A program made the translations under genes and the position numbers. Shown in pieces: positions 17,731-23,766 of a DNA stretch of 23,766 bases. Source of the stretch: RGIG990 sp045589455. GTDB taxonomy: Bacteria > Verrucomicrobiota > Kiritimatiellia > RFP12 > UBA3636. Below the pieces are notes generated by a model. That model saw nothing but the letters and a program-made list of their open reading frames with translations, was not told the DNA's origin and searched no databases. Position 1 is the stretch's first letter. Every line of letters begins with the position of its first letter. Location: positions 1-23,766 of the forward strand of contig JAZNPC010000031.1 in NCBI GenBank assembly GCA_045589455.1. The letters run 5' to 3'.

Positions 17731-18446
17731 TATGCATTATCTCCTGTAGCAAGTCCTACATTTGCACGTTCTTCAGCAGAAACAATGACAGGCACATCCT
17801 TCGTTACAGAGGAATCATCGCCTAAAATTTTGTCATAAAAATTTATTAGCTCTGAACATGCATGGCGCATATCCAAAATTAAACGATCTATCTTTATAAC
17901 TAGGACATGAAAACCAATGTAGCATGGAATTGCTACCACCAGTCCAGCAATCGTTGTTACGCAACCATAGATAAGACCAGGAGTAATATCTGTTGTTTGC
18001 ACCATTGGTGCTTCAGCTTGCATAGTAATCAAGGATTTTAATATTCCTAAAATTGTACCTAGGATACCAAGCATAGGTGTTATGTGGGCTATAAGCGAAA
18101 TAATTGAAAGTCTACGCTCCATACGAGAGATTTCTGATGATGCTATTTCATTTAAATCATTTTCAAAGACCTCGCGAGTGGACTGTCTATGTGAAATTGC
18201 TATTGAAGTAAGGCGAGCAACTGGTCCAATTGTATCATCACACAATAGCTTTGCTTCAGCGATATTTCCTCTACTTATTGAGTTAAATATACCCTGCAAG
18301 AAATCTGTTACATCTATTCGTGAACGATGAAGCTGCAAAGAGCGCTCAAAAAACACGCTTAATCCTATGATACCCATTATAATAATTATCCAAATAATAG
18401 GACCACCATTCTCAATAAAAAATCTAAAACTTAGCATACTAAACAC
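17730..18446 (-). CDS. MotA/TolQ/ExbB proton channel family protein
   Basis: This protein is expected to form the pentameric inner-membrane channel that uses the proton-motive force to drive the ExbD/TonB-like partners. The 238-residue product has the usual three membrane helices: about 16-33, about 118-138 in LIAHITPMLGILGTILGI, and about 155-180 in GLIYGCVTTIAGLVVAIP. The channel-lining Thr131 and Thr165 match the two conserved Thr residues of ExbB/TolQ, and a cytoplasmic helical loop lies between helices 1 and 2. GGAGAG eight bases upstream supports the start. It is the second gene of the operon, 21 bases after the TPR gene, and one base overlaps the ExbD-like gene. Confidence 0.93.
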   Translation of the reverse strand: MFSMLSFRFFIENGGPIIWIIIIMGIIGLSVFFERSLQLHRSRIDVTDFLQGIFNSISRGNIAEAKLLCDDTIGPVARLTSIAISHRQSTREVFENDLNEIASSEISRMERRLSIISLIAHITPMLGILGTILGILKSLITMQAEAPMVQTTDITPGLIYGCVTTIAGLVVAIPCYIGFHVLVIKIDRLILDMRHACSELINFYDKILGDDSSVTKDVPVIVSAEERANVGLATGDNA

Positions 18447-18467
18447 TCTCCATTATTATTATTAAAA

Positions 18468-21272
18468 TTATTTTTCGTTTGATATCAGCTGTTTTACACT
18501 TAACCCATTGATACGAGCTAACGACATTTCTGCCTCGTCAGCACAAGGAAGCTGAGTGCCAACCAATCTACTCAATAATGCCTCTGCAGATTTCAAAGAC
18601 TCCGGGGTTGCCTGCTTTTCATATAAAGCAGCAACATCTATTATTGCGCGAGCATACCAAATAGAGCCACCAATTGCTTGCAAGTAATTAACGACATTTA
18701 TGTTGTTTGCTTCCTTAGCCCAATCCTCTACTTGCAAAATAATATCAACATAGTAGCAATTAATAGCATTTTCTACTTGTCCTTGTTTTTCATAGCATTT
18801 TGCTAACTTATAAGCCATCTGTATAATAATACTACGATGTTGATTTTGTGCTAGCATCAACTCTTTGTAGATAGCAATCGCCTCATCATAACGCGATGGA
18901 TTATCTGCTCCCAAGGTATAAAAACAATCTGCTTTGCGCATCGTTGCACGAAGTCTTAATTCATCAGACTTGGCATTCTTTATGGCTTGTGCATAACTAT
19001 GAGCTGCTAAATCAAACTGAAGAAGCTTGCATCTAGCCTCGCCATTAATAAACTGTACATCGGCAAGCAGCTCATTATTGCTATGAGCATCAGCCCATTG
19101 AGCTGTGTGAACAATAACATCTGCATATTTCTCTTGCTCCATCATAGCATAGATAGCCAAAAGATGAGCTACTGGTGCTTGAGGAGAATCGCTCCATTTA
19201 TTGCAAAACTCTAAAAAGCGTTGCTCTGCTTGTCCATAATTATGTGAATTGAAATCATATTTAGCTAGCCAAAAATTTGCATCAACAACTAATGGAGATT
19301 CAGGGAATTGCTCAAGAAATGTAACGGTATTTGAATATGCTGCCGTTTCTTGTCCTAGAGAATATAATGCCTCTGTCTTTAAAAATGCTGCACGGACAGA
19401 AAACTCTCCCCCATTTTCAACATTCTCTGCTAATTTAAAGCTATTTAAAGCATCCGCATATCTGCTTGTCCTTAGCTCAACCAAGCCTCTTCCAAGCAAA
19501 CCCAATGCATAGCTATCACGATTGGCCACACTAGAAAGTTCAACAAGCTTTGTGTAATATTCTAACGCCTGAGTAAGCTCTCCATCATTAACACTTAATG
19601 CGGCTATTGCTATTAAGGCAGACTCCTTAAGTACAACATTCTCACTAGTGGCTAATTGCTTGTAGATTTGTTTAGCTGAAGGCAAATCAAATCTTTCCAT
19701 TGCTTGAGCATGATAAAGTTGACCAGAAACAATTAATTCCTCTTGTGTTTTCACCCCAGGTATAAGAGCCGCGAAACATTCAGCAGCCTGTATATAACGC
19801 CCTGACTTATAATATGCTTCACCAGCTTTAAAATTAGCAAGATTCTTCTTGCCTGGTTCTATTGAAAATTCACTAGCTCGCTTAAATTGCAATGCGGCCT
19901 CATTGGTTTTTTCTAATTGAACCAAACAGTCACCAGAATCAATCATGACATCATATTCAAATGGATTCTCTGTAAATGAGTGCAAATATAATTGATAAGC
20001 CCAATAGGCTTGCTCATATTCACCACTTGCTTGATAACCACGAGCAACCTGACGCAATATTCGGGCAACATACAATGAATTTGGTGCATACTCTAATAAT
20101 GAAGTTAAACGAATCTTAACCTCATCAAAGCGTTTCACAGACGCTAAAACATTGATTAGTGTTTCTACACAAATCATACGCTCTTCTGAAAAATAAACAT
20201 CATCCACTGCACTATTTGCATCAGCAATAGCATCATCTACAGTGTCAGATTCTGCCCCATGAACCAAAGCCAATGCTTGAGCATATTTACACAATAGCAA
20301 TGCTTCAACTCTAGGTGTCGCTTCCTCAAATAATTCATCTCGATTTATTTCTTCAAATAATTCGACTGCATTTGATGGTCGATCATTAGCAAGCAAAAGC
20401 TCCATATTCATTAGATACGCAGTTGCTGTCAAAGAAGGATCAACATTTGAATCACTAATTAACTGTTTAAGTACAAGCTCTGCTTCTATCGGCTTGTTTA
20501 ACTGAAATAGCACCTGTGCATGGGCAAGGCGGAACAATGCAACCGCTTCTCCACATAACGGATCAGAAATAGAAGGTAAATCCTTAGTTGCGTAATATAT
20601 TGCAGCTTCCTCTAATTCTCCCGCTAGCACTAGCTCATAACAAAGCCTACGCAAAACCTCAACCTTTAAGAAATCATGGTTAAACTTATTTTCATTCACT
20701 AATCCACGCAATAGTGCTATTGCTTCAGAACGCTTATTCATATCAGCCAGGCAGCATGCCTTCCAAAAAACTACAGACTGAGCAAATGCGTCTGGAGCTT
20801 TCGAAACAAATGCAGACCCCCACAATTGGCCAAATTCCTCATTAGAATCAAGGAGCTCTAGACAACGCTGTTCCCCAAGAATATCTAATTTATTAACAAG
20901 CATTACGATATTAAATAAAATTTCCGCATTTAGACTAGAAAAATCTTCACATTTGTTTAGTTCTTTGCGGGCAATACTAATTGCTGTAGGGAAAACACCA
21001 TCAGTCAGTGCTGCGATAGCAAGCCGTGTTTGGCTACTAATCTCTTCAGATTTTGTTGTCTCGTTAGGCACTATGAAACTCAAATCTTCAAGCTTCACGG
21101 TTCTTGAAGGTTCTGGGGTTATATTAGTTTGTGGCGTAATCGGTTGTTCAACAGCTTCTTGGGTATTTGTTTCTGATTGTGCAGCAACAATGCTAGCATA
21201 CAAAGCAACTGCTAAACAAACTATACCCTGCCACATCTTTTTACTAAATCCTACATCAAAATAAAATTTCAT
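18468..21272 (-). CDS. Secreted tetratricopeptide-repeat protein
   Basis: A 934-residue periplasmic protein built almost entirely of TPR-like helix pairs, probably a scaffold for the ExbB/ExbD/TonB-like complex. I start it at the ATG at 21272 rather than the upstream in-frame ATG at 21326. The later start gives a clean signal peptide (MKFYFDVGFSKKMWQ, hydrophobic core IVCLAVALYASIVAA, cleavage after about residue 31), and the upstream part overlaps the predicted promoter. Repeats show the A-x-x-x-(F/Y) patterns of TPR units, for example in YESGEYEQAYWAYQLYL-type and YKSGRYIQAAECFAAL-type segments, from about residue 90 to the C-terminus. It is the first gene of a six-gene operon. TPR genes beside exbB/exbD occur widely in PVC-group bacteria. 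The precise partner is unknown. Confidence 0.85.
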   Translation of the reverse strand: MKFYFDVGFSKKMWQGIVCLAVALYASIVAAQSETNTQEAVEQPITPQTNITPEPSRTVKLEDLSFIVPNETTKSEEISSQTRLAIAALTDGVFPTAISIARKELNKCEDFSSLNAEILFNIVMLVNKLDILGEQRCLELLDSNEEFGQLWGSAFVSKAPDAFAQSVVFWKACCLADMNKRSEAIALLRGLVNENKFNHDFLKVEVLRRLCYELVLAGELEEAAIYYATKDLPSISDPLCGEAVALFRLAHAQVLFQLNKPIEAELVLKQLISDSNVDPSLTATAYLMNMELLLANDRPSNAVELFEEINRDELFEEATPRVEALLLCKYAQALALVHGAESDTVDDAIADANSAVDDVYFSEERMICVETLINVLASVKRFDEVKIRLTSLLEYAPNSLYVARILRQVARGYQASGEYEQAYWAYQLYLHSFTENPFEYDVMIDSGDCLVQLEKTNEAALQFKRASEFSIEPGKKNLANFKAGEAYYKSGRYIQAAECFAALIPGVKTQEELIVSGQLYHAQAMERFDLPSAKQIYKQLATSENVVLKESALIAIAALSVNDGELTQALEYYTKLVELSSVANRDSYALGLLGRGLVELRTSRYADALNSFKLAENVENGGEFSVRAAFLKTEALYSLGQETAAYSNTVTFLEQFPESPLVVDANFWLAKYDFNSHNYGQAEQRFLEFCNKWSDSPQAPVAHLLAIYAMMEQEKYADVIVHTAQWADAHSNNELLADVQFINGEARCKLLQFDLAAHSYAQAIKNAKSDELRLRATMRKADCFYTLGADNPSRYDEAIAIYKELMLAQNQHRSIIIQMAYKLAKCYEKQGQVENAINCYYVDIILQVEDWAKEANNINVVNYLQAIGGSIWYARAIIDVAALYEKQATPESLKSAEALLSRLVGTQLPCADEAEMSLARINGLSVKQLISNEK

Positions 21273-21305
21273 TTTTATTCCATATCGAAAAATACAATAT
21301 GTAAT

Positions 21306-21334
21306 ATTGTAACATAGAAAAAGCATATGAGCAA
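21306..21334 (-). promoter_or_regulatory. Predicted sigma70-type promoter of the TPR-ExbBD operon
   Basis: On the minus strand TTGCTC (21329-21334), a 17-base spacer and TACAAT (21306-21311) lie 34 bases upstream of the ATG at 21272. The -35 box overlaps one half of an inverted repeat listed separately. Confidence 0.5.
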
Positions 21335-21349
21335 TAGGTAATCATATGC
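21323..21349. promoter_or_regulatory. Inverted repeat overlapping the operon promoter (candidate operator)
   Basis: GCATATGA (21323-21330) and TCATATGC (21342-21349) are exact inverted copies separated by 11 bases, giving a centre-to-centre spacing of 19 bases. The first copy overlaps the predicted -35 box and spacer, a position suited to repression by a dimeric regulator. No regulator gene is in the window. Confidence 0.4.
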
Positions 21350-21660
21350 AAATCACTTAATATAAACTTGATTTCTATGATGATATACACGAGGAGCTCA
21401 TCTGAGTTATTCATCCAATCCATCCAAACCTAATAATCAAGATTGTGATACACGTGATGACTAGGGCGACGCTAGCTCCCGCCTAAGGAAAATTGGGAGC
21501 TGGGGAGGATGGGGGCTTGTGATGATTATAAGTGTGAGACAAAACGGGTGAATAAACTAGATACTCCCATATACATGAACCTTAAAATATTAAACTTGTA
21601 AGTTTTTGTTTATTATGAGAAAATAATTACATCATTTTTTGTTTAGGTAAAAATTGGATT
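21350..21660. other. Intergenic region with GC-rich hairpin, upstream of the ABC permease
   Basis: This 311-base stretch has no coding frame I can support. Its most striking part is a GC-rich block at about 21460-21515 within AT-rich flanks, with a 9-bp stem including one G-T pair (CTAGCTCCC at 21472-21480 with GGGAGCTGG at 21495-21503). Neither side has a T-run, so it is not an ordinary terminator. The pattern is reminiscent of small dispersed palindromic repeats. The last 70 bases are very AT-rich and probably hold the permease promoter, but no convincing -35/-10 pair stands out. Confidence 0.4.
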
Positions 21661-22638
21661 ATGACATATTTTAAATCATTCTTTAAAAATTGTGCCGGAG
21701 CATATATCGCTCTAGGAATTTTACTTGTCGCTTGTTGCATTTCTAATGAGCATTTTCGTTCTGTTGAAAACTTTACAAATATTTTGCGTCAATGCTCATT
21801 AAGTGGCATTATTGCTCTTGGCATGACTTATGTTATCATTGCCGGTGGCATTGATTTATCAGTTGGATCTCTCCTTGCGCTTTGCGGTGTTATCGCCATC
21901 AACACCACACTGACTGCAGCAGGAGAAGGTGCTTCTCCAGTAGCAGCAACACTAATAGGCTGCCTTGCTGGCGTAGGCTTAGGATTTATTGGTGGTGCAA
22001 TTAATGGTGCACTAGTTAACCTCGGGAAGCTTCCTCCATTTATCGCAACCTTAGGCACCTATTCAATTTACCGTTCTCTTGCAGTATATTTTGCAAACTC
22101 TGGAACTGTAGATTTATATAGCAATATGGACATCTACAATTGCTTTTTAAAATTTGGTAATTCATCATTCTTATCAATTACCACCCCTGTATGGGTGATG
22201 TTTATTATAGCTATTTTACTTGAATTGGTTCTTTCCAAAACAAAGTATGGCAAGTATACATTAGCAACAGGAGCAAGCGAGCGCGTATCTCAATTTTCTG
22301 GAATAAACACATCCATGATGCGCTTTACAAGCTACATCATCATTGGTATTTGTGTAGGTATTGCTGCTATACTTTCTTGTGGTCGTATGGGCTCTATACA
22401 ATCAACTAACGCAGGGCAATTTTATGAATTAGATGCAATTGCCGCAGTGGTAATTGGTGGAGCATCTATGTCTGGAGGAAGGGGCTGCATTCGTGGTACA
22501 ATTGCTGGTATTTTGATACTTGGTATTGTAACTAATGTTCTTGTTTTCTGGCAAATCTCCGCTTATCTACAAGGGTCTGTTAAAGGCTTAGTAATTTTAA
22601 TTTCTGTTTTAACTCAAAGAAAACAAAAGGCAAAATAA
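21661..22638 (+). CDS. Sugar-type ABC transporter permease (RbsC family)
   Basis: A membrane permease of the branched-chain-amino-acid/ribose permease superfamily, moving a sugar or similar small solute into the cytoplasm. The 325-residue product has about ten hydrophobic segments and the RbsC-type landmarks: LRQCSLSGIIALGMTYVIIA, GGIDLSVGSLLAL, LGKLPPFIATLGT, and the cytoplasmic coupling motif near AIAAVVIGGASMSGGRG. Its length matches the family. The stop codon overlaps the next start by one base (TAATG). The ATPase gene that normally belongs to such operons is not upstream in the window. The substrate cannot be read from the sequence. Confidence 0.92.
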   Translation: MTYFKSFFKNCAGAYIALGILLVACCISNEHFRSVENFTNILRQCSLSGIIALGMTYVIIAGGIDLSVGSLLALCGVIAINTTLTAAGEGASPVAATLIGCLAGVGLGFIGGAINGALVNLGKLPPFIATLGTYSIYRSLAVYFANSGTVDLYSNMDIYNCFLKFGNSSFLSITTPVWVMFIIAILLELVLSKTKYGKYTLATGASERVSQFSGINTSMMRFTSYIIIGICVGIAAILSCGRMGSIQSTNAGQFYELDAIAAVVIGGASMSGGRGCIRGTIAGILILGIVTNVLVFWQISAYLQGSVKGLVILISVLTQRKQKAK

Positions 22639-23603
22639 TGAAAATAAAATCTATATTAAAATCATCTATGGCTATTATTACTTGCGCATTTTTAGCCGTT
22701 GGTTGCTCAAACTCTACATCAACAAATGCAAAAATAAAGATTGCTATTTCCATTCCCAGCGCTGACCATGGCTGGACAGGTGGCGTAGTTTTTTGGGCAA
22801 ACAAAGCAAAGGCAGAGCTTGAGGCGAAATATCCAAATTATGAAATTATAGTGTCTGCTTCTGCTAATGCAGCTGACCAGTTTTCTAGTGTTGAAAATCT
22901 AATGATTCAGGACATCAAGGCACTTATTATTCTTCCTCATGAACCAGCTCCATTAACACCTGTTTGCCAACAGGCAAAGGCCAAAGGAATTAAGTTAGTT
23001 GTTGTTGACCGCAATTTAGCTCTTCCTATTGAGGATTTAGCCGTTGTTGGTGATAATGCTGGTTTTGGTCGTGTTGCTGGTGAGCAGATTGCTAAGGCTC
23101 TTGATGGTAAGGGCAATGTTGCAATCATGCAAGGCGTTCTCTGCCAAGTAAATACTGATCGCGTTGAAGCCTTCAAGCAAGTTATGAGCCAATACCCAGA
23201 AATAAAAATTATTGCTCAAGATGTTTCTGATTGGAACACAGAAAAAGGCTTTAATCTTATGACAAACTACCTACAAATGCACTCTCAAATTGATGCTGTT
23301 TGGACAGGTGATGATGACGTTCTAATTGGAGCCCTACAAGCATACTCTACATCAGGTCGTAGCGATGTAAAGCTAATGCTAGGTGGTGGCGGAAGCAAGA
23401 TAATAATAAAGAAAATCATAGACAATGATCCTCTTGTAACACAAACAGTTACATATCCACCAAAAATGATTTATCATGCTACTGAAGAAGCAATCAAGCT
23501 ACTAGAAGGCAACGTTCCTGCTGAGAAGAAAATTGTAATTCCTGCTGAGGTTGTTGATGCTTCAAATGCAGAAGAAAACTACTACCCTGATTCAGCATAC
23601 TAA
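22638..23603 (+). CDS. Sugar-type ABC transporter substrate-binding lipoprotein (RbsB family)
   Basis: A periplasmic binding protein of the type-I fold that captures a sugar-like ligand and delivers it to the adjacent permease. The 321-residue product has a lipoprotein signal peptide with lipobox LAVGC (Cys23). It then shows the RbsB/periplasmic-binding-protein layout: IAISIPSADHGWTGGV, DIKALIILPHEP, VVVDRNL, VVGDNAGFGRVAGE, and the WTGDDDVLIGALQAY segment typical of the hinge and second lobe. The ligand could be ribose, xylose, fucose or an inositol-like compound. An AAGG site about eight bases upstream, within the permease end, supports the start. A group II intron lies 25 bases beyond the stop on the opposite strand. 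Confidence 0.92.
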   Translation: MKIKSILKSSMAIITCAFLAVGCSNSTSTNAKIKIAISIPSADHGWTGGVVFWANKAKAELEAKYPNYEIIVSASANAADQFSSVENLMIQDIKALIILPHEPAPLTPVCQQAKAKGIKLVVVDRNLALPIEDLAVVGDNAGFGRVAGEQIAKALDGKGNVAIMQGVLCQVNTDRVEAFKQVMSQYPEIKIIAQDVSDWNTEKGFNLMTNYLQMHSQIDAVWTGDDDVLIGALQAYSTSGRSDVKLMLGGGGSKIIIKKIIDNDPLVTQTVTYPPKMIYHATEEAIKLLEGNVPAEKKIVIPAEVVDASNAEENYYPDSAY

Positions 23604-23661
23604 TCTGGTATAATAAATTATCAGTAAATCGAGTAGGAGGAGTTTTAACTCCTCCTCTCAC

Positions 23662-23693
23662 ACCACCGTACGTGCCGTTCGGCATACGGCGGT
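23662..23693 (-). ncRNA. Group II intron domain V (catalytic hairpin)
   Basis: On the minus strand a 9-bp lower stem (ACCGCCGTA with TACGGTGGT, one G-T pair) is followed by a two-base CG bulge on the 3' side and an upper TGCC/GGCA stem with a 4-nt loop. This is the standard 32-34-nt domain V shape. The bases at the triad position read CGC, as in class C introns such as that of Oceanobacillus iheyensis, rather than AGC. Confidence 0.85.
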
Positions 23694-23715
23694 TCAACCC
23701 ATTTTTTTTTTTCTT

Positions 23716-23766
23716 TTATATACTTGATGTCATAGCTACTTGTCTTTCAAGATAGTAATCTAAAAG
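23716..23766 (-). CDS. Group II intron reverse transcriptase/maturase, C-terminal end, partial
   Basis: The minus-strand frame entering at the right edge encodes LLDYYLERQVAMTSSI followed by a TAA stop at 23718-23716, 23 bases upstream of domain V. A maturase ORF in domain IV is expected exactly here. Only 16 residues are visible, so the identification rests on position relative to domains V and VI more than on protein sequence. The remainder lies outside the window. Confidence 0.6.
   Translation of the reverse strand, partial: LLDYYLERQVAMTSSI

Larger units (their letters stand above)
5987..21235. repeat. Dispersed DNA word CTGCCACA (extended ACNCTGCCACA)
   Basis: The 8-mer occurs on the plus strand starting at 13005, 13161, 13419, 13695, 13728, 13887, 15980, 16181 and 21228. 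Its complement TGTGGCAG starts at 5987, 12497 and 13531. Ten of the twelve extend to ACNCTGCCACA. The copies lie in ribD, the M1 peptidase, the glycosyltransferase and the TPR gene, in more than one reading frame and on both strands. By rough base composition fewer than one copy is expected in this length. None is found before 5.9 kb or within fkp. Confidence 0.55.
23628..23766 (-). mobile_element. Group II intron, 3' end (end of maturase ORF, domains V and VI), partial
   Basis: On the minus strand the order is: the last codons of an intron-encoded protein, a short A-rich linker, a domain V hairpin, a domain VI hairpin (10-bp perfect stem of AGGAGGAGTT with AACTCCTCCT, 23635-23656), and the terminal CTACTCGAT ending at about 23628. 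The rest of the intron lies beyond the right edge. The orientation is the same as that of the intron 5' end at the left edge. The candidate branch A is seven bases from the 3' end. Confidence 0.85.

Noticed and set aside
21273..21326. Upstream start for the TPR gene (18 extra residues)
   Set aside because: The extension would hide the signal peptide behind a second hydrophobic stretch and would overlap the predicted -10 box. The ATG at 21272 gives a normal signal peptide.

Overview
The window looks like a chromosomal piece of a moderately AT-rich, Gram-negative, probably host-associated bacterium. The best guess is Verrucomicrobiota or a relative in the PVC group. This rests on the style of the six-domain ribosomal protein S1, on a TPR / ExbB / ExbD / TonB-like operon with an atypical ExbD, and on a bifunctional fucokinase/GDP-fucose pyrophosphorylase. 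It is an inference from protein character, not from a marker tree. Shine-Dalgarno sites are mixed: clear in the 14.3-18.4 kb operon, absent before rpsA, ribD, the C39-like gene and the M1 peptidase.

Layout. Bases 1-132 are the 5' end of a group II intron read on the minus strand, directly after the rpsA terminator. Bases 199-1938 (-) are rpsA. Bases 2163-4894 (-) are a two-gene polysaccharide O-acetylation cassette: an MBOAT AlgI-type acyltransferase followed by an AlgJ/AlgX-type SGNH protein whose expected catalytic Asp is not visible. A divergent promoter region (4895-5299) separates it from a six-gene plus-strand run: ribD, ribE, a protein with a lysine-rich start and an acidic end, fkp, a secreted C39-like cysteine peptidase and an M1 (PepN-type) aminopeptidase (5300-14221). 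Spacings of -11 to +29 nt suggest one transcript. The convergent gap 14222-14343 has no clear terminator. A six-gene minus-strand operon follows (21272 to 14344): secreted TPR protein, ExbB, ExbD-like, TonB-like, family 2 glycosyltransferase, secreted metallophosphoesterase. After a 388-base divergent gap come a sugar-type ABC permease and its lipoprotein binding protein (21661-23603), with no ATPase gene. Bases 23628-23766 are the 3' end of a second group II intron on the minus strand: domains V and VI plus the last 16 codons of its reverse transcriptase/maturase.

How the parts fit. Much of the content concerns the cell envelope and glycans: O-acetylation, fucose activation, a glycosyltransferase and an energised TonB/Tol-like complex with a TPR partner. 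The two intron ends at the two window edges suggest that this is a complete assembly contig broken at copies of one repeated intron.

The most unexpected pattern is a dispersed DNA word, CTGCCACA, extended as ACNCTGCCACA. It occurs 12 times on both strands and in several reading frames, mostly between 12.4 and 16.2 kb. It is a candidate DNA-level signal such as an uptake sequence.
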